NCBI GenBank assembly: GCA_035476575.1
Contig: DATILL010000158.1
Location: 1 to 43,435 of the forward strand
Direction of reading: 5' to 3'
Source of the DNA: DATILL01 sp035476575
GTDB taxonomy: Bacteria > Actinomycetota > Actinomycetes > Mycobacteriales > JACQDL01
DNA length: 43,435 nucleotides
Shown here: positions 1 through 8,088 of the stretch, one piece after another
Layout of the letters: every line of letters starts with the position of its first letter
Position numbering within the stretch: the stretch's first letter is position 1
The notes under the pieces: model-generated
Databases searched by the model: none
The model's input: only the letters and a program-made list of their open reading frames with translations
What the model was told of the DNA's origin: nothing
Position numbers and translations under genes: made by a program

Positions 1-2
1 AT

Positions 3-620
3 GCGAAGCTCGGCGTCGAGAACTCGCGCGGCACCAGGCTCGTCTCGGTCTCGGGCCACGTCGAGCGCGCCGGCAACTACGAGATCGAGCCGGGCGTCGT
101 CACGCTGCACGATCTGCTCTACGCCGACGACCTCGGCGGCGGCATCCCCGGCGGCCACGCGCTCAAAGCCGTGATCCCGGGCGGCTCGTCGACCGTGATC
201 CTGAAGGCCGACGAGCTCGACGTCGGCTACGACTTCGACTCGCTCGGCCAGCTGCACACCGCGATGGGCTCGGCCGGGATCATCGTCCTCGACGACCGCT
301 GCTGCATCGTGCAGCTCGGCATCCGCTTCTCGGAGTTCTACGAGCACGAGTCGTGCGGCAAGTGCACGCCGTGCCGCGAGGGCAACTACTGGATGGTGCG
401 GATCCTGCGCCGGCTGGAGAACGGCCAGGGCACCGAGCAGGACCTGACCACCCTGCTGGACACCTGCGACAACATGCTGGGCCGCTCGTTCTGCGCGCTC
501 GGCGACGGCGCGGCGAGCCCGGTCACCTCCTCGATCGCGTTCTTCCGGGACGAGTACGAAGCGCACGTGGCCGGCGGCTGCCCGTTCCGCCCGGCCCGGA
601 CGCTGGTGGGAGCGCACTGA
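3..620 (+). CDS. nuoF: NADH-quinone oxidoreductase subunit F, C-terminal part (5' end outside window)
   Basis: NuoF is the FMN- and NADH-binding subunit of respiratory complex I and carries the N3 [4Fe-4S] cluster on the cytoplasmic arm. The frame is open from base 3 without a start, so the N-terminal half lies to the left. The visible part holds the cluster signature ESCGKCTPCREG (about bases 348-383), and the later Cys in RSFCALGDG is the expected fourth ligand. It ends 2 bp before nuoG, as in the usual nuo order. One oddity: up to about base 320, 9 of 13 leucine codons are CTC; after that only 1 of 8 is, and CTG takes over as in nuoG. The first part also departs from the typical actinobacterial sequence just before the cluster motif, which could mean a mosaic gene. 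Family assignment is certain. Confidence 0.96.
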   Translation, partial: AKLGVENSRGTRLVSVSGHVERAGNYEIEPGVVTLHDLLYADDLGGGIPGGHALKAVIPGGSSTVILKADELDVGYDFDSLGQLHTAMGSAGIIVLDDRCCIVQLGIRFSEFYEHESCGKCTPCREGNYWMVRILRRLENGQGTEQDLTTLLDTCDNMLGRSFCALGDGAASPVTSSIAFFRDEYEAHVAGGCPFRPARTLVGAH

Positions 621-622
621 CG

Positions 623-3085
623 ATGACTGTTGCACAGGGCCCTGTCGCGCAGGGCCGGCCCACCGAGGCGGCGGTGGACAACACCGTCGGGGTGACCATC
701 GACGGGTTTGAGCTGCGGGTGCCCAAGGGCACGTTGATCATCCGCGCGGCGGAGCAGATCGGCATCCAGATCCCGCGGTTCTGCGACCATCCGCTGCTGG
801 AGCCGGTGGGTGCCTGCCGGCAGTGCATCGTCGAGGTGGAGGGGCAGCGCAAGCCCGTCGCGTCCTGCACCGTCGCGGTGTCCGACGGCATGGTGGTCCG
901 CACCCAGCTCACCAGCGAGATGGCCGCCCGGGCGCAGGCAGGCACCATGGAGCTGCTGCTGATCAACCACCCGTTGGACTGCCCGATCTGCGACAAGGGC
1001 GGCGAGTGCCCGCTACAGAACCAGGCGATGAGCAACGGCCGGGCCGACTCGCGTTTCTATGACACCAAGCGCACCTTTCCCAAGCCGATCCCGATCAGCA
1101 CCGAGATCCTGCTGGACCGCGAGCGCTGCGTGCTGTGCGCCCGGTGCACCCGCTTCTCCCAGCAGATCGCCGGCGACCCGTTCATCGAGCTGTTCGAGCG
1201 TGGCGCACTGGAGCAGGTCGCGATCTACGAGGATGAGCCGTTCCAGTCCTACTTCTCGGGCAACACCGTGCAGATCTGCCCGGTCGGCGCGCTGACGTCG
1301 ACGGCGTACCGGTTCCGCGCCCGGCCGTTCGACCTGCAGTCCACGCCGAGCGTGTGCGAGCACTGCGCGTCCGGCTGTGGGCTGCGGGTGGACTGGCGGC
1401 GTGGCAGGGTGCAGCGCCGGCTGGCTGATGAGGACCCGGCGGTCAACGACGAGTGGAACTGCGACAAGGGCCGGTTCGCCTTCGCCTACGCGACGGCGGC
1501 CGACCGGATCACCACGCCGTTGGTCCGCGGCGACAGCGGTGAGCTGGTGGCGGCGTCCTGGCCGGACGCGCTGGAGCGGGCCGCGGAGGGGCTGCGCGAG
1601 GCCCGGGACGCGGGCGGCGTCGGTGTGCTGGCCGGCGGCCGGCTGACGCTGGAGGACGCCTACGCCTACGCCAAGTTCGCCCGGGTCGCGCTCGGAACGA
1701 ACGACGTGGACTTCCGGGCCCGGCCGCACTCCGCCGAGGAGGCCGACTTCCTGGCCGCCCGGGTGGCCGGCCGCGGCACCGACCAGGGCAGCTACGCCGA
1801 CCTGGACCGGGCCTCGGCCGTGCTGCTGGTCGGCTTCGAGCCGGAGGAGGAGTCGCCGATCGTCTTCCTCCGGCTGCGCAAGGCCACCCGCAAGGGGCCG
1901 GTGGCGGTCTTCGCCGTCGCGCCGTGGCGGACGGACGGCGTGCGCAAGCTCGGCGGCGTCCTGCTGCCCACGGTGCCCGGCAGGGAGGCCGCCGTACTGG
2001 CCGAGCTGGCCGCGGCGCCGGTTGGCACCGGCGGCGAGCCCACCCGCGCGGCGGCCGCGGCACTGGCCGGCGGCAACGCGGTGATCCTGGCCGGTGAGCG
2101 GCTGGCCGGGCTGCCGGGCGGGCTGTCCGCGGTGGCCGCGCTGGCCGCCGCGACCGGTGCCACGCTGGCCTGGGTGCCCCGCCGGGCCGGCGAGCGGGGC
2201 GCGGTCGAGGCCGGTGCGTTGCCGAACCTGCTGCCCGGCGGCCGGCTGGTGGACGACTCCGGGGCCAGGGCCGACATGGAGCGGGCCTGGGGGGTGCGGA
2301 TCGACGCCACACCCGGACGCGACACCGACGCCATGCTGACCGCGGCCGGTGCGGGCCGGCTCGACGCGCTGCTGGTGGGCGGTGTCGACCCGGGCGACCT
2401 GGCCGACCCCGCGCTGGCCGAGCAGGCGCTGGAGCGGGTGGGCTTCGTGGTCAGCCTGGAGCTGCGGCCGTCCGCGGTGACCGCCCGGGCCGACGTTGTG
2501 CTGCCGGTCGCCCCCGTGGTGGAGAAGGCCGGCACGTTCCTGACCTGGGAGGGCCGGCACCGGCCGTTCGACACCACCCTGAGCTCCACCGGCGCGCTGG
2601 CCGACGGCCGGGTGCTGCACGCGCTGGCCGCTGAGCTGGATCTTGACCTCGGGCTGCCCGGCCCGGCCGCAGCCCGGACCGAGCTGGCCAGGCTGGGTGT
2701 GGTCGAGGAGGCCGGTCGGGCGGCCGACCCGAACGTCCCGCCGGTCCGGGTGAGCCAGCCGCCGCCGGGCCAGGCAGTGCTGGCCACCTGGCGGCTGCTG
2801 CTCGACGCCGGCTCGCTGCAGGACGGTGAGCCGCACCTGGCCGGTACGGCGAGACCGGCCCGGGCGCTGCTGTCGGCCGTGACCGCGGCCGAGGTCGGCG
2901 CTACCGAGGGCCAGCCGCTGCGGGTGTCCACCGCGCGCGGCGCCATCACGCTGCCACTGTCCATTGTGGACATGCCCGACGGGGTGGTCTGGCTGCCGGC
3001 CAACTCGCCCGGCTCCGCGGTGCGCCGGACCCTCGGCGCGGGCGCCGGCAGCATCGTCACGGTCTCCACCGGAGGTGCGGCATGA
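623..3085 (+). CDS. nuoG: NADH-quinone oxidoreductase subunit G
   Basis: NuoG carries electrons through several Fe-S clusters in the cytoplasmic arm of complex I. The 820-residue product has a [2Fe-2S] ferredoxin domain (Cys54, 65, 68, 82), the His-Cys3 motif (His116, Cys120, 123, 129), a [4Fe-4S] set (Cys169, 172, 175, 219) and a fourth set at Cys245, 248, 252 and 280. The last set matches the N7 cluster found in only some lineages. A molybdopterin-oxidoreductase-like domain follows from about residue 300, as in other NuoG proteins, where it is non-catalytic. The ATG at 623 is chosen because it sits just after the nuoF stop and puts the ferredoxin fold at the right distance; the frame is open further upstream but overlaps nuoF. 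The stop overlaps the nuoH start (ATGA). Confidence 0.96.
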   Translation: MTVAQGPVAQGRPTEAAVDNTVGVTIDGFELRVPKGTLIIRAAEQIGIQIPRFCDHPLLEPVGACRQCIVEVEGQRKPVASCTVAVSDGMVVRTQLTSEMAARAQAGTMELLLINHPLDCPICDKGGECPLQNQAMSNGRADSRFYDTKRTFPKPIPISTEILLDRERCVLCARCTRFSQQIAGDPFIELFERGALEQVAIYEDEPFQSYFSGNTVQICPVGALTSTAYRFRARPFDLQSTPSVCEHCASGCGLRVDWRRGRVQRRLADEDPAVNDEWNCDKGRFAFAYATAADRITTPLVRGDSGELVAASWPDALERAAEGLREARDAGGVGVLAGGRLTLEDAYAYAKFARVALGTNDVDFRARPHSAEEADFLAARVAGRGTDQGSYADLDRASAVLLVGFEPEEESPIVFLRLRKATRKGPVAVFAVAPWRTDGVRKLGGVLLPTVPGREAAVLAELAAAPVGTGGEPTRAAAAALAGGNAVILAGERLAGLPGGLSAVAALAAATGATLAWVPRRAGERGAVEAGALPNLLPGGRLVDDSGARADMERAWGVRIDATPGRDTDAMLTAAGAGRLDALLVGGVDPGDLADPALAEQALERVGFVVSLELRPSAVTARADVVLPVAPVVEKAGTFLTWEGRHRPFDTTLSSTGALADGRVLHALAAELDLDLGLPGPAAARTELARLGVVEEAGRAADPNVPPVRVSQPPPGQAVLATWRLLLDAGSLQDGEPHLAGTARPARALLSAVTAAEVGATEGQPLRVSTARGAITLPLSIVDMPDGVVWLPANSPGSAVRRTLGAGAGSIVTVSTGGAA

Positions 3086-4437
3086 CCCCCCTCGCCGCTG
3101 CGCCCCTGCTCGGGGCGCCGTCGCTGGAAAGCTTCGGCACCGAGCCGATCTGGCTGATCGCCATCAAGGCGGTTGCGATCTTCGCCTACCTGATGGTGAT
3201 GGTGCTGTTCGGCGTGGTCTTCGAGCGCAAGGTCGTCGGCTACATGCAGAACCGCATCGGCCCGAACCGGGTCGGTCCGTGGGGCCTGCTGCAGAGCCTG
3301 GCCGATGGCCTGAAGCTGGCGTTCAAGGAAGACATCATGCCGACGATGGTCGACAAGCCGGTCTACATCCTGGCCCCGATCCTTACCGCGATCCCGGCCT
3401 TCCTGGCCTTCTGCGTCATTCCGCTGGGGCCGGAGGTCAGCATCTTCGGCCACCGCACCGCGCTGCAGCTCACCGACCTGCCGGTCGGGGCGCTGATCGT
3501 CTTCGCCTGCTCCTCGCTCGGCGTCTACGGCGTCGTGCTGGCCGGCTGGGCGTCCAACTCGACGTACCCGCTGCTGGGCGGGCTGCGCAGCGCGGCCCAG
3601 ATGATCAGCTACGAGATCGCGATGGGGCTGTCGATCGTCGCGGTCTTCCTGTACGCCGGCTCGATGTCCACCTCGCAGATCGTGGACGCGCAGGCCAGCC
3701 GGTGGTTCGTCTTCCCGCTGTTCATCTCGTTCGTCATCTACGCCGTCTCGGTGGTGGGCGAGACGAACCGGGCGCCGTTCGACCTGCCGGAGGCCGAGTC
3801 GGAGCTGGTCGGCGGCTACTTCACGGAGTACTCGTCCTCGCTGAAGTTCGGCATGTACATGCTGGCCGAGTACGTCGCGGTGGTCACCGTGTCAGGGCTG
3901 GCGGCGACGCTGTTCTTCGGGGGCTGGCGGGCACCGTTCCCGATCTCCACGGTCTGGGCCGGGGCGAACTCGGGCTGGTGGCCACTGCTGTGGTTCACCG
4001 GCAAGGTCGTGATCGGGATCTTCGTGTTCACCTGGCTGCGCGGCACGCTGCCCCGGATGCGCTACGACCAGTTCATGGTCCTTGGCTGGAAGGTCCTGAT
4101 CCCGGTCAACCTGGCCTGGATCATGGCGGTCGCCACCATCCACACCCTGCTCAACGAGGGTGTCGACCTGCGCCAGATGATGTTGCTGGTCGGTGCCGCC
4201 GCGCTCATGGTGATCATGTTCCTGCTGTTCTGGCCGCAGCGCCGGGCGGTCGACGCGGCGGGCGCCGACGCGGCAGGGGCCGAGAACGCGGCCGGCCTGG
4301 TGGCCGGGCCGGCTGCCGGTTGGGCGGCCGGCGAGCCGCCGCCGTACCCCATCCCGCCGATGGACCTGGTGGTGCCGCCGTCGCCCCGGTTGACCGCGAA
4401 AACGCACGCGGCAGAGGAGGCCTCCGCCGATGTTTGA
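3082..4437 (+). CDS. nuoH: NADH-quinone oxidoreductase subunit H
   Basis: NuoH is the membrane subunit that forms the quinone entry chamber and links the cytoplasmic arm to the proton-pumping arm. The 451-residue protein has about eight hydrophobic segments and the conserved ERKVVGYMQNRIGPNRVGP signature near the N-terminus. The cytoplasmic loop reads ETNRAPFDLPEAESELVGG, with all acidic residues expected around the quinone channel. From about residue 385 a hydrophilic Ala/Pro-rich tail of some 65 residues follows the last helix; such tails are common in actinobacterial NuoH. The ATG overlaps the nuoG stop by 4 bases, and its 3' end overlaps nuoI by 8 bases, so translation is probably coupled. 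Confidence 0.96.
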   Translation: MTPLAAAPLLGAPSLESFGTEPIWLIAIKAVAIFAYLMVMVLFGVVFERKVVGYMQNRIGPNRVGPWGLLQSLADGLKLAFKEDIMPTMVDKPVYILAPILTAIPAFLAFCVIPLGPEVSIFGHRTALQLTDLPVGALIVFACSSLGVYGVVLAGWASNSTYPLLGGLRSAAQMISYEIAMGLSIVAVFLYAGSMSTSQIVDAQASRWFVFPLFISFVIYAVSVVGETNRAPFDLPEAESELVGGYFTEYSSSLKFGMYMLAEYVAVVTVSGLAATLFFGGWRAPFPISTVWAGANSGWWPLLWFTGKVVIGIFVFTWLRGTLPRMRYDQFMVLGWKVLIPVNLAWIMAVATIHTLLNEGVDLRQMMLLVGAAALMVIMFLLFWPQRRAVDAAGADAAGAENAAGLVAGPAAGWAAGEPPPYPIPPMDLVVPPSPRLTAKTHAAEEASADV

Positions 4438-4972
4438 TGCCGTCAAGGGCTTCGGCCTGACCTTCGGTCAGATGTTCAAGAAGCGCTTCACCTACGAGTA
4501 TCCCTACGAGATGCGGCCGACCGCGCCGCGCTACCACGGCCGGCACTACCTCAACCGGCACCCCGACGGGCTGGAGAAGTGCGTCGGCTGCGAGCTGTGC
4601 GCCTGGGCCTGCCCGGCCGACGCGATCTACGTCGAGGGCGCCGACAACACCGAGACCGAGCGCTACTCGCCCGGTGAGCGGTACGGCGCGATCTACCAGA
4701 TCAACTACCTGCGCTGCATCTTCTGCGGCCTGTGCATCGAGGCCTGCCCGACCCGGTCGCTGACCATGGGCAACGAGTACGAGCTGGCCCTGGACGACCG
4801 CAGGGACCTGATCTACACCAAGGAGCAGCTCCTGGCGCCGCTGCTGCCGGGCATGGAGGCGCCGCCACACCCGATGCGGCTCGGCGACTCCGAGACCGAC
4901 TACTACGTCGGTCAAGAGTCGGCCGGCCGGGAGCAGGCCGGCGCTGGCGAAGGGGAAGGTGCGCACCAGTGA
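4430..4972 (+). CDS. nuoI: NADH-quinone oxidoreductase subunit I
   Basis: NuoI is the two-[4Fe-4S] ferredoxin-like subunit (N6a and N6b) that passes electrons from NuoG toward NuoB. The 180-residue product shows Cys51-x2-Cys54-x2-Cys57-x3-Cys61 (CVGCELCAWACP) and Cys96-x2-Cys99-x2-Cys102-x3-Cys106 (CIFCGLCIEACP). The N-terminal amphipathic segment and the YPYEMRP stretch are typical of the family. The C-terminus is a short Glu/Gly/Ala-rich tail. The ATG lies within the last codons of nuoH, and the stop overlaps the GTG of nuoJ. Confidence 0.97.
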   Translation: MFDAVKGFGLTFGQMFKKRFTYEYPYEMRPTAPRYHGRHYLNRHPDGLEKCVGCELCAWACPADAIYVEGADNTETERYSPGERYGAIYQINYLRCIFCGLCIEACPTRSLTMGNEYELALDDRRDLIYTKEQLLAPLLPGMEAPPHPMRLGDSETDYYVGQESAGREQAGAGEGEGAHQ

Positions 4973-5811
4973 CCGGGCAGCTCCTCGCGGCCGCCGGCGA
5001 CATGAGCACCGGCGAGTCCGTCGTCTTCGCGGTGCTCAGCATCGTGGCGGTGACCGGCGGCGTCGGTATGGTGCTGGCCCGCAGCGCCGTGCACTCGGCG
5101 CTGTTCCTGGTGATGACGATGTTCAGCCTGGGCGTGTTCTACTTCGTCCAGCAGGGGCCGTTCCTCGGCGTCGTCCAGATCATCGTCTACACCGGCGCGA
5201 TCATGATCCTGTTCCTGTTCGTGCTGATGCTGGTCGGGCGGGACTCGGCTGACTCGCTGGTGGAGACGCTGCGCGGCCAGCGAACCGCGGCCCTGGTGCT
5301 GGGGCTGGGCTTCGCCGGGCTGGTCGGTGGGGCGGTGTACCGGGGGGTCCGAGACATCACCCCGGTGGGCCTGCCCAACGTGACCAACAACGTCCAGGAC
5401 ATCGCGGCCCTGCTGTTTCGCGACTATGTCTTCGCCTTCGAGCTGACCAGCGCGCTGCTGATCACCGCCGCGGTCGGCGCCATGGTGCTGGCGCACGTCG
5501 AGCGCGAGCGCGGCGAGAAGCCAACCCAGAAGGAGCTGGCCAGGCAGCGGTTCCGCGGCACGCATCCACAGCCGGAGCCGGGGCCGGGCGTGTTTGCCAC
5601 CAGCAACTCGATCGCCACGCCGGCCCTGCTCCCGGACGGCACCGTCGCCGAGGGCAGCGTGTCTCGGCTGGTCGAGCCCAACCTGGCCGGCGTGACGACC
5701 ACGCTGGCCGAGCTCGAGGGCGACGGCAACGGCGTCGCCCCGACCGACACCGCCGTGTCCACCGCCGTGTCCACCGACGGGGCGGCGGCCCGTGACGGAG
5801 GCAAGAAGTGA
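4969..5811 (+). CDS. nuoJ: NADH-quinone oxidoreductase subunit J
   Basis: NuoJ is a membrane subunit at the join between NuoH and the antiporter-like subunits. The first ~170 residues carry five hydrophobic segments, with the conserved QIIVYTGAIMILFLFVLML stretch in the third. The protein is 280 residues, longer than the ~180 usual in proteobacteria, because of a hydrophilic tail of about 100 residues rich in Pro, Thr, Ala and Asp. Near its end a short DNA repeat encodes two TAVST units. The GTG at 4969 overlaps the nuoI stop (GTGA), so the longer in-frame extension upstream is not used. The tail has no recognisable fold. Confidence 0.93.
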   Translation: MTGQLLAAAGDMSTGESVVFAVLSIVAVTGGVGMVLARSAVHSALFLVMTMFSLGVFYFVQQGPFLGVVQIIVYTGAIMILFLFVLMLVGRDSADSLVETLRGQRTAALVLGLGFAGLVGGAVYRGVRDITPVGLPNVTNNVQDIAALLFRDYVFAFELTSALLITAAVGAMVLAHVERERGEKPTQKELARQRFRGTHPQPEPGPGVFATSNSIATPALLPDGTVAEGSVSRLVEPNLAGVTTTLAELEGDGNGVAPTDTAVSTAVSTDGAAARDGGKK

Positions 5812-6107
5812 GCCCCTCCTGGTACCTGGTGCTGTCCGCCGTGCTGTTCACCATTGGCGCGGTCGGCGTGCTGGTCCGGCGTAACGCGATCGTCGTCTTC
5901 ATGTGTATAGAGCTGATGCTGAACGCCGCGAACCTCACGCTGGTCACGTTCAGCCGGATCAACGGCACGCTGGACGGCCAGGTGATGGCCTTCTTCGTGA
6001 TGGTGGTGGCCGCCGCCGAGGTCGTGGTGGGCCTGGCCATCATCATGTCGATCTTCCGGACCCGCCGGTCGGCCTCGGTCGACGACGCCAGCCTGCTCAA
6101 GTACTGA
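5808..6107 (+). CDS. nuoK: NADH-quinone oxidoreductase subunit K
   Basis: NuoK is a small membrane subunit related to MrpC, with three transmembrane helices. The 99-residue product has the family's usual length. The two buried glutamates needed for proton transfer are present at Glu35 (FMCIELMLNAANL) and Glu71 (VVAAAEVVVGLAI), matching Glu36 and Glu72 of the E. coli protein. The GTG start overlaps the nuoJ stop (GTGA). A 13-bp gap separates it from nuoL. Confidence 0.96.
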   Translation: MSPSWYLVLSAVLFTIGAVGVLVRRNAIVVFMCIELMLNAANLTLVTFSRINGTLDGQVMAFFVMVVAAAEVVVGLAIIMSIFRTRRSASVDDASLLKY

Positions 6108-6120
6108 CGGACGGACAACG

Positions 6121-8088
6121 GTGACCTTTTCCCACGGTATGGCCCACGGTATGGCGCTTTCCCACGGTGCCCACTACGTCGCGGCCACGGGTGCCCTGTC
6201 GTCGCTGTGGCTGCTGCTCGCCCTGCCCTTCGCGGGGGCCGCGGTGCTGCTGCTGGGCGGGCGCAGGCTGGACCGGTGGGCACCCTACCTCGGCTCCGCG
6301 ACGGTGCTCACGTCGTTCCTGCTGGGGCTGGTGTACTTCTTCCAGCTCCGCGGGCTGGACGCGCACGGCGTCCAGCAACACCTGTACACCTGGATCCCGG
6401 TCAACGGGTTCCAGGTGGATGCCGGGCTGCTTTTCGACCGGTTGTCGGCCTGCTTCGTGCTGCTGATCACCGGGGTCGGCGGGCTGATCCACGTCTACTC
6501 GATCGGGTACATGGCGGACGACCCGGGGCGGCGCCGGTTCTTCGGCTACTTCAACTTTTTCGTCGGCTCGATGCTGCTGCTGGTGCTCGGCAACAGCTTC
6601 CTCTCGCTGTACGTCGGCTGGGAGGGCGTGGGCCTGGCGTCGTACCTGCTGATCGCGTTCTGGTTCCACAAGCCGAGCGCGGCCACCGCGGCCAAGAAGG
6701 CCTTCGTGGTGAACCGGGTTGGCGACGTGGGCCTGTCGTTGGCGATCATGCTGATGTTCGCCACCCTGGGCACGACGTCGTTCGACGGGGTGTTCGCCGG
6801 GGCCGGCGCGCTCTCCTCCGGCATGTTGCTGGCCGTCGCGCTGCTGCTCCTGCTCGGCGCGTGCGGCAAGTCCGGCCAGTTCCCGCTGCAGACCTGGCTG
6901 CCGGACGCGATGGAGGGCCCGACCCCGGTGTCGGCGCTGATCCACGCCGCGACCATGGTCACCGCCGGGGTCTACCTGATCGCCCGGTCCAGCCCGCTGT
7001 ACGACCTGACCGAGTCCGGCCGGACCGCGGTCGCCGTGGTCGGCGCGATCACCCTGCTCTACGGCTGCATCTGCGGCTGCGCCAAGGACGACATCAAGAA
7101 GGTGCTGGCCTACTCCACGGTGAGCCAGATCGGGTACATGTTCCTCGCCGTCGGGCTCGGCCCGGTCGCCTACGCCTTCGGCATCCTGCACCTGCTCACC
7201 CACGGCTTCTTCAAGGCCGGGCTGTTCCTCGGCGCCGGGTCGGTCATGCACGCGATGAACGACGAGGTCGACATGCGCCGGTACGGTGCCCTGGCGCGGT
7301 ACCTGCCGTGGACGTTCGGCACCTTCGCGCTGGGCTACCTGGCGCTGATCGGCTTTCCGTTTCTCTCCGGGTACTTCTCCAAGGACAAGATCATCGAGGC
7401 GGCGTTCAACAAGGGCGGCGGCTCCGGGGCGATCCTCGGGACCTGTGCGCTGATTGGCGTGACGCTGACGGCGTTCTACATGACCCGGCTGATGTTCATG
7501 ACGTTCTTCGGTGAGAAGCGCTGGGAGACCGCCCCGGACGGCGCCGCGGCCCACCCGCACGAGGCACCCCGGGTGATGGTGGTGCCGATGGTGCTGCTGG
7601 CGGTCGGCTCGGTCGCGGCCGGCGGCTTCTTCGCCATCGGGGACCGGCTGGTCGGCTGGCTGGAACCGGTGGTCGGCTTCGCCGAGCCAGCCCACCACAC
7701 GGTCAGCGCCGGGGTGATGACGCTGGCCACCGTCGTGGCGATGCTGTCCGGCGTGGCGCTGGCCTGGGTGTTCTTCGGCCGGGTGCCGGTGCCGGCGGTC
7801 GCCCCGGCGAACGTCTCGCCGATCACCCGGGCGGCCCGCGCGGGGCTGTACGCCGACGCGTTCAACGAGGTGGTGTTCATGCGGCCCGGCCAGTGGCTGG
7901 TCCGGCTGCTGGTCTGGCTGGACAACCGCGGCATCGACGGCCTCGTGAACGGGCTGGCCGCCGGGTTCGGTGGAAGCTCCGGCCGGCTGCGCCGGCTGCA
8001 GACCGGGTACGTGCGCTCGTACGCGCTGTCCATGCTGGGAGGTTCGGTGCTGCTGATTGCGGCCCTGCTGGCGGTGAGGTTCGCGTGA
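6121..8088 (+). CDS. nuoL: NADH-quinone oxidoreductase subunit L
   Basis: NuoL is the largest antiporter-like, proton-pumping subunit of complex I, at the distal end of the membrane arm. The 655-residue protein has the key helix-5 glutamate in GWEGVGLASYLLIAFW. The pumping-channel segment CGKSGQFPLQTWLPDAMEG carries the conserved Lys, and HAATMVTAGVYL follows. The C-terminal ~100 residues fit the long lateral helix plus a final membrane anchor. The GTG at 6121 is used; its N-terminus has an unusual repeat of SHGMAHGMALSHG before the first helix. The stop overlaps the nuoM start. Confidence 0.96.
   Translation: MTFSHGMAHGMALSHGAHYVAATGALSSLWLLLALPFAGAAVLLLGGRRLDRWAPYLGSATVLTSFLLGLVYFFQLRGLDAHGVQQHLYTWIPVNGFQVDAGLLFDRLSACFVLLITGVGGLIHVYSIGYMADDPGRRRFFGYFNFFVGSMLLLVLGNSFLSLYVGWEGVGLASYLLIAFWFHKPSAATAAKKAFVVNRVGDVGLSLAIMLMFATLGTTSFDGVFAGAGALSSGMLLAVALLLLLGACGKSGQFPLQTWLPDAMEGPTPVSALIHAATMVTAGVYLIARSSPLYDLTESGRTAVAVVGAITLLYGCICGCAKDDIKKVLAYSTVSQIGYMFLAVGLGPVAYAFGILHLLTHGFFKAGLFLGAGSVMHAMNDEVDMRRYGALARYLPWTFGTFALGYLALIGFPFLSGYFSKDKIIEAAFNKGGGSGAILGTCALIGVTLTAFYMTRLMFMTFFGEKRWETAPDGAAAHPHEAPRVMVVPMVLLAVGSVAAGGFFAIGDRLVGWLEPVVGFAEPAHHTVSAGVMTLATVVAMLSGVALAWVFFGRVPVPAVAPANVSPITRAARAGLYADAFNEVVFMRPGQWLVRLLVWLDNRGIDGLVNGLAAGFGGSSGRLRRLQTGYVRSYALSMLGGSVLLIAALLAVRFA

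Noticed and set aside
171..620. nuoF starting at the internal ATC/GTG region near base 171
   Set aside because: The same frame is open to the window edge with clear NuoF sequence, so the gene is cut by the window and does not start here.
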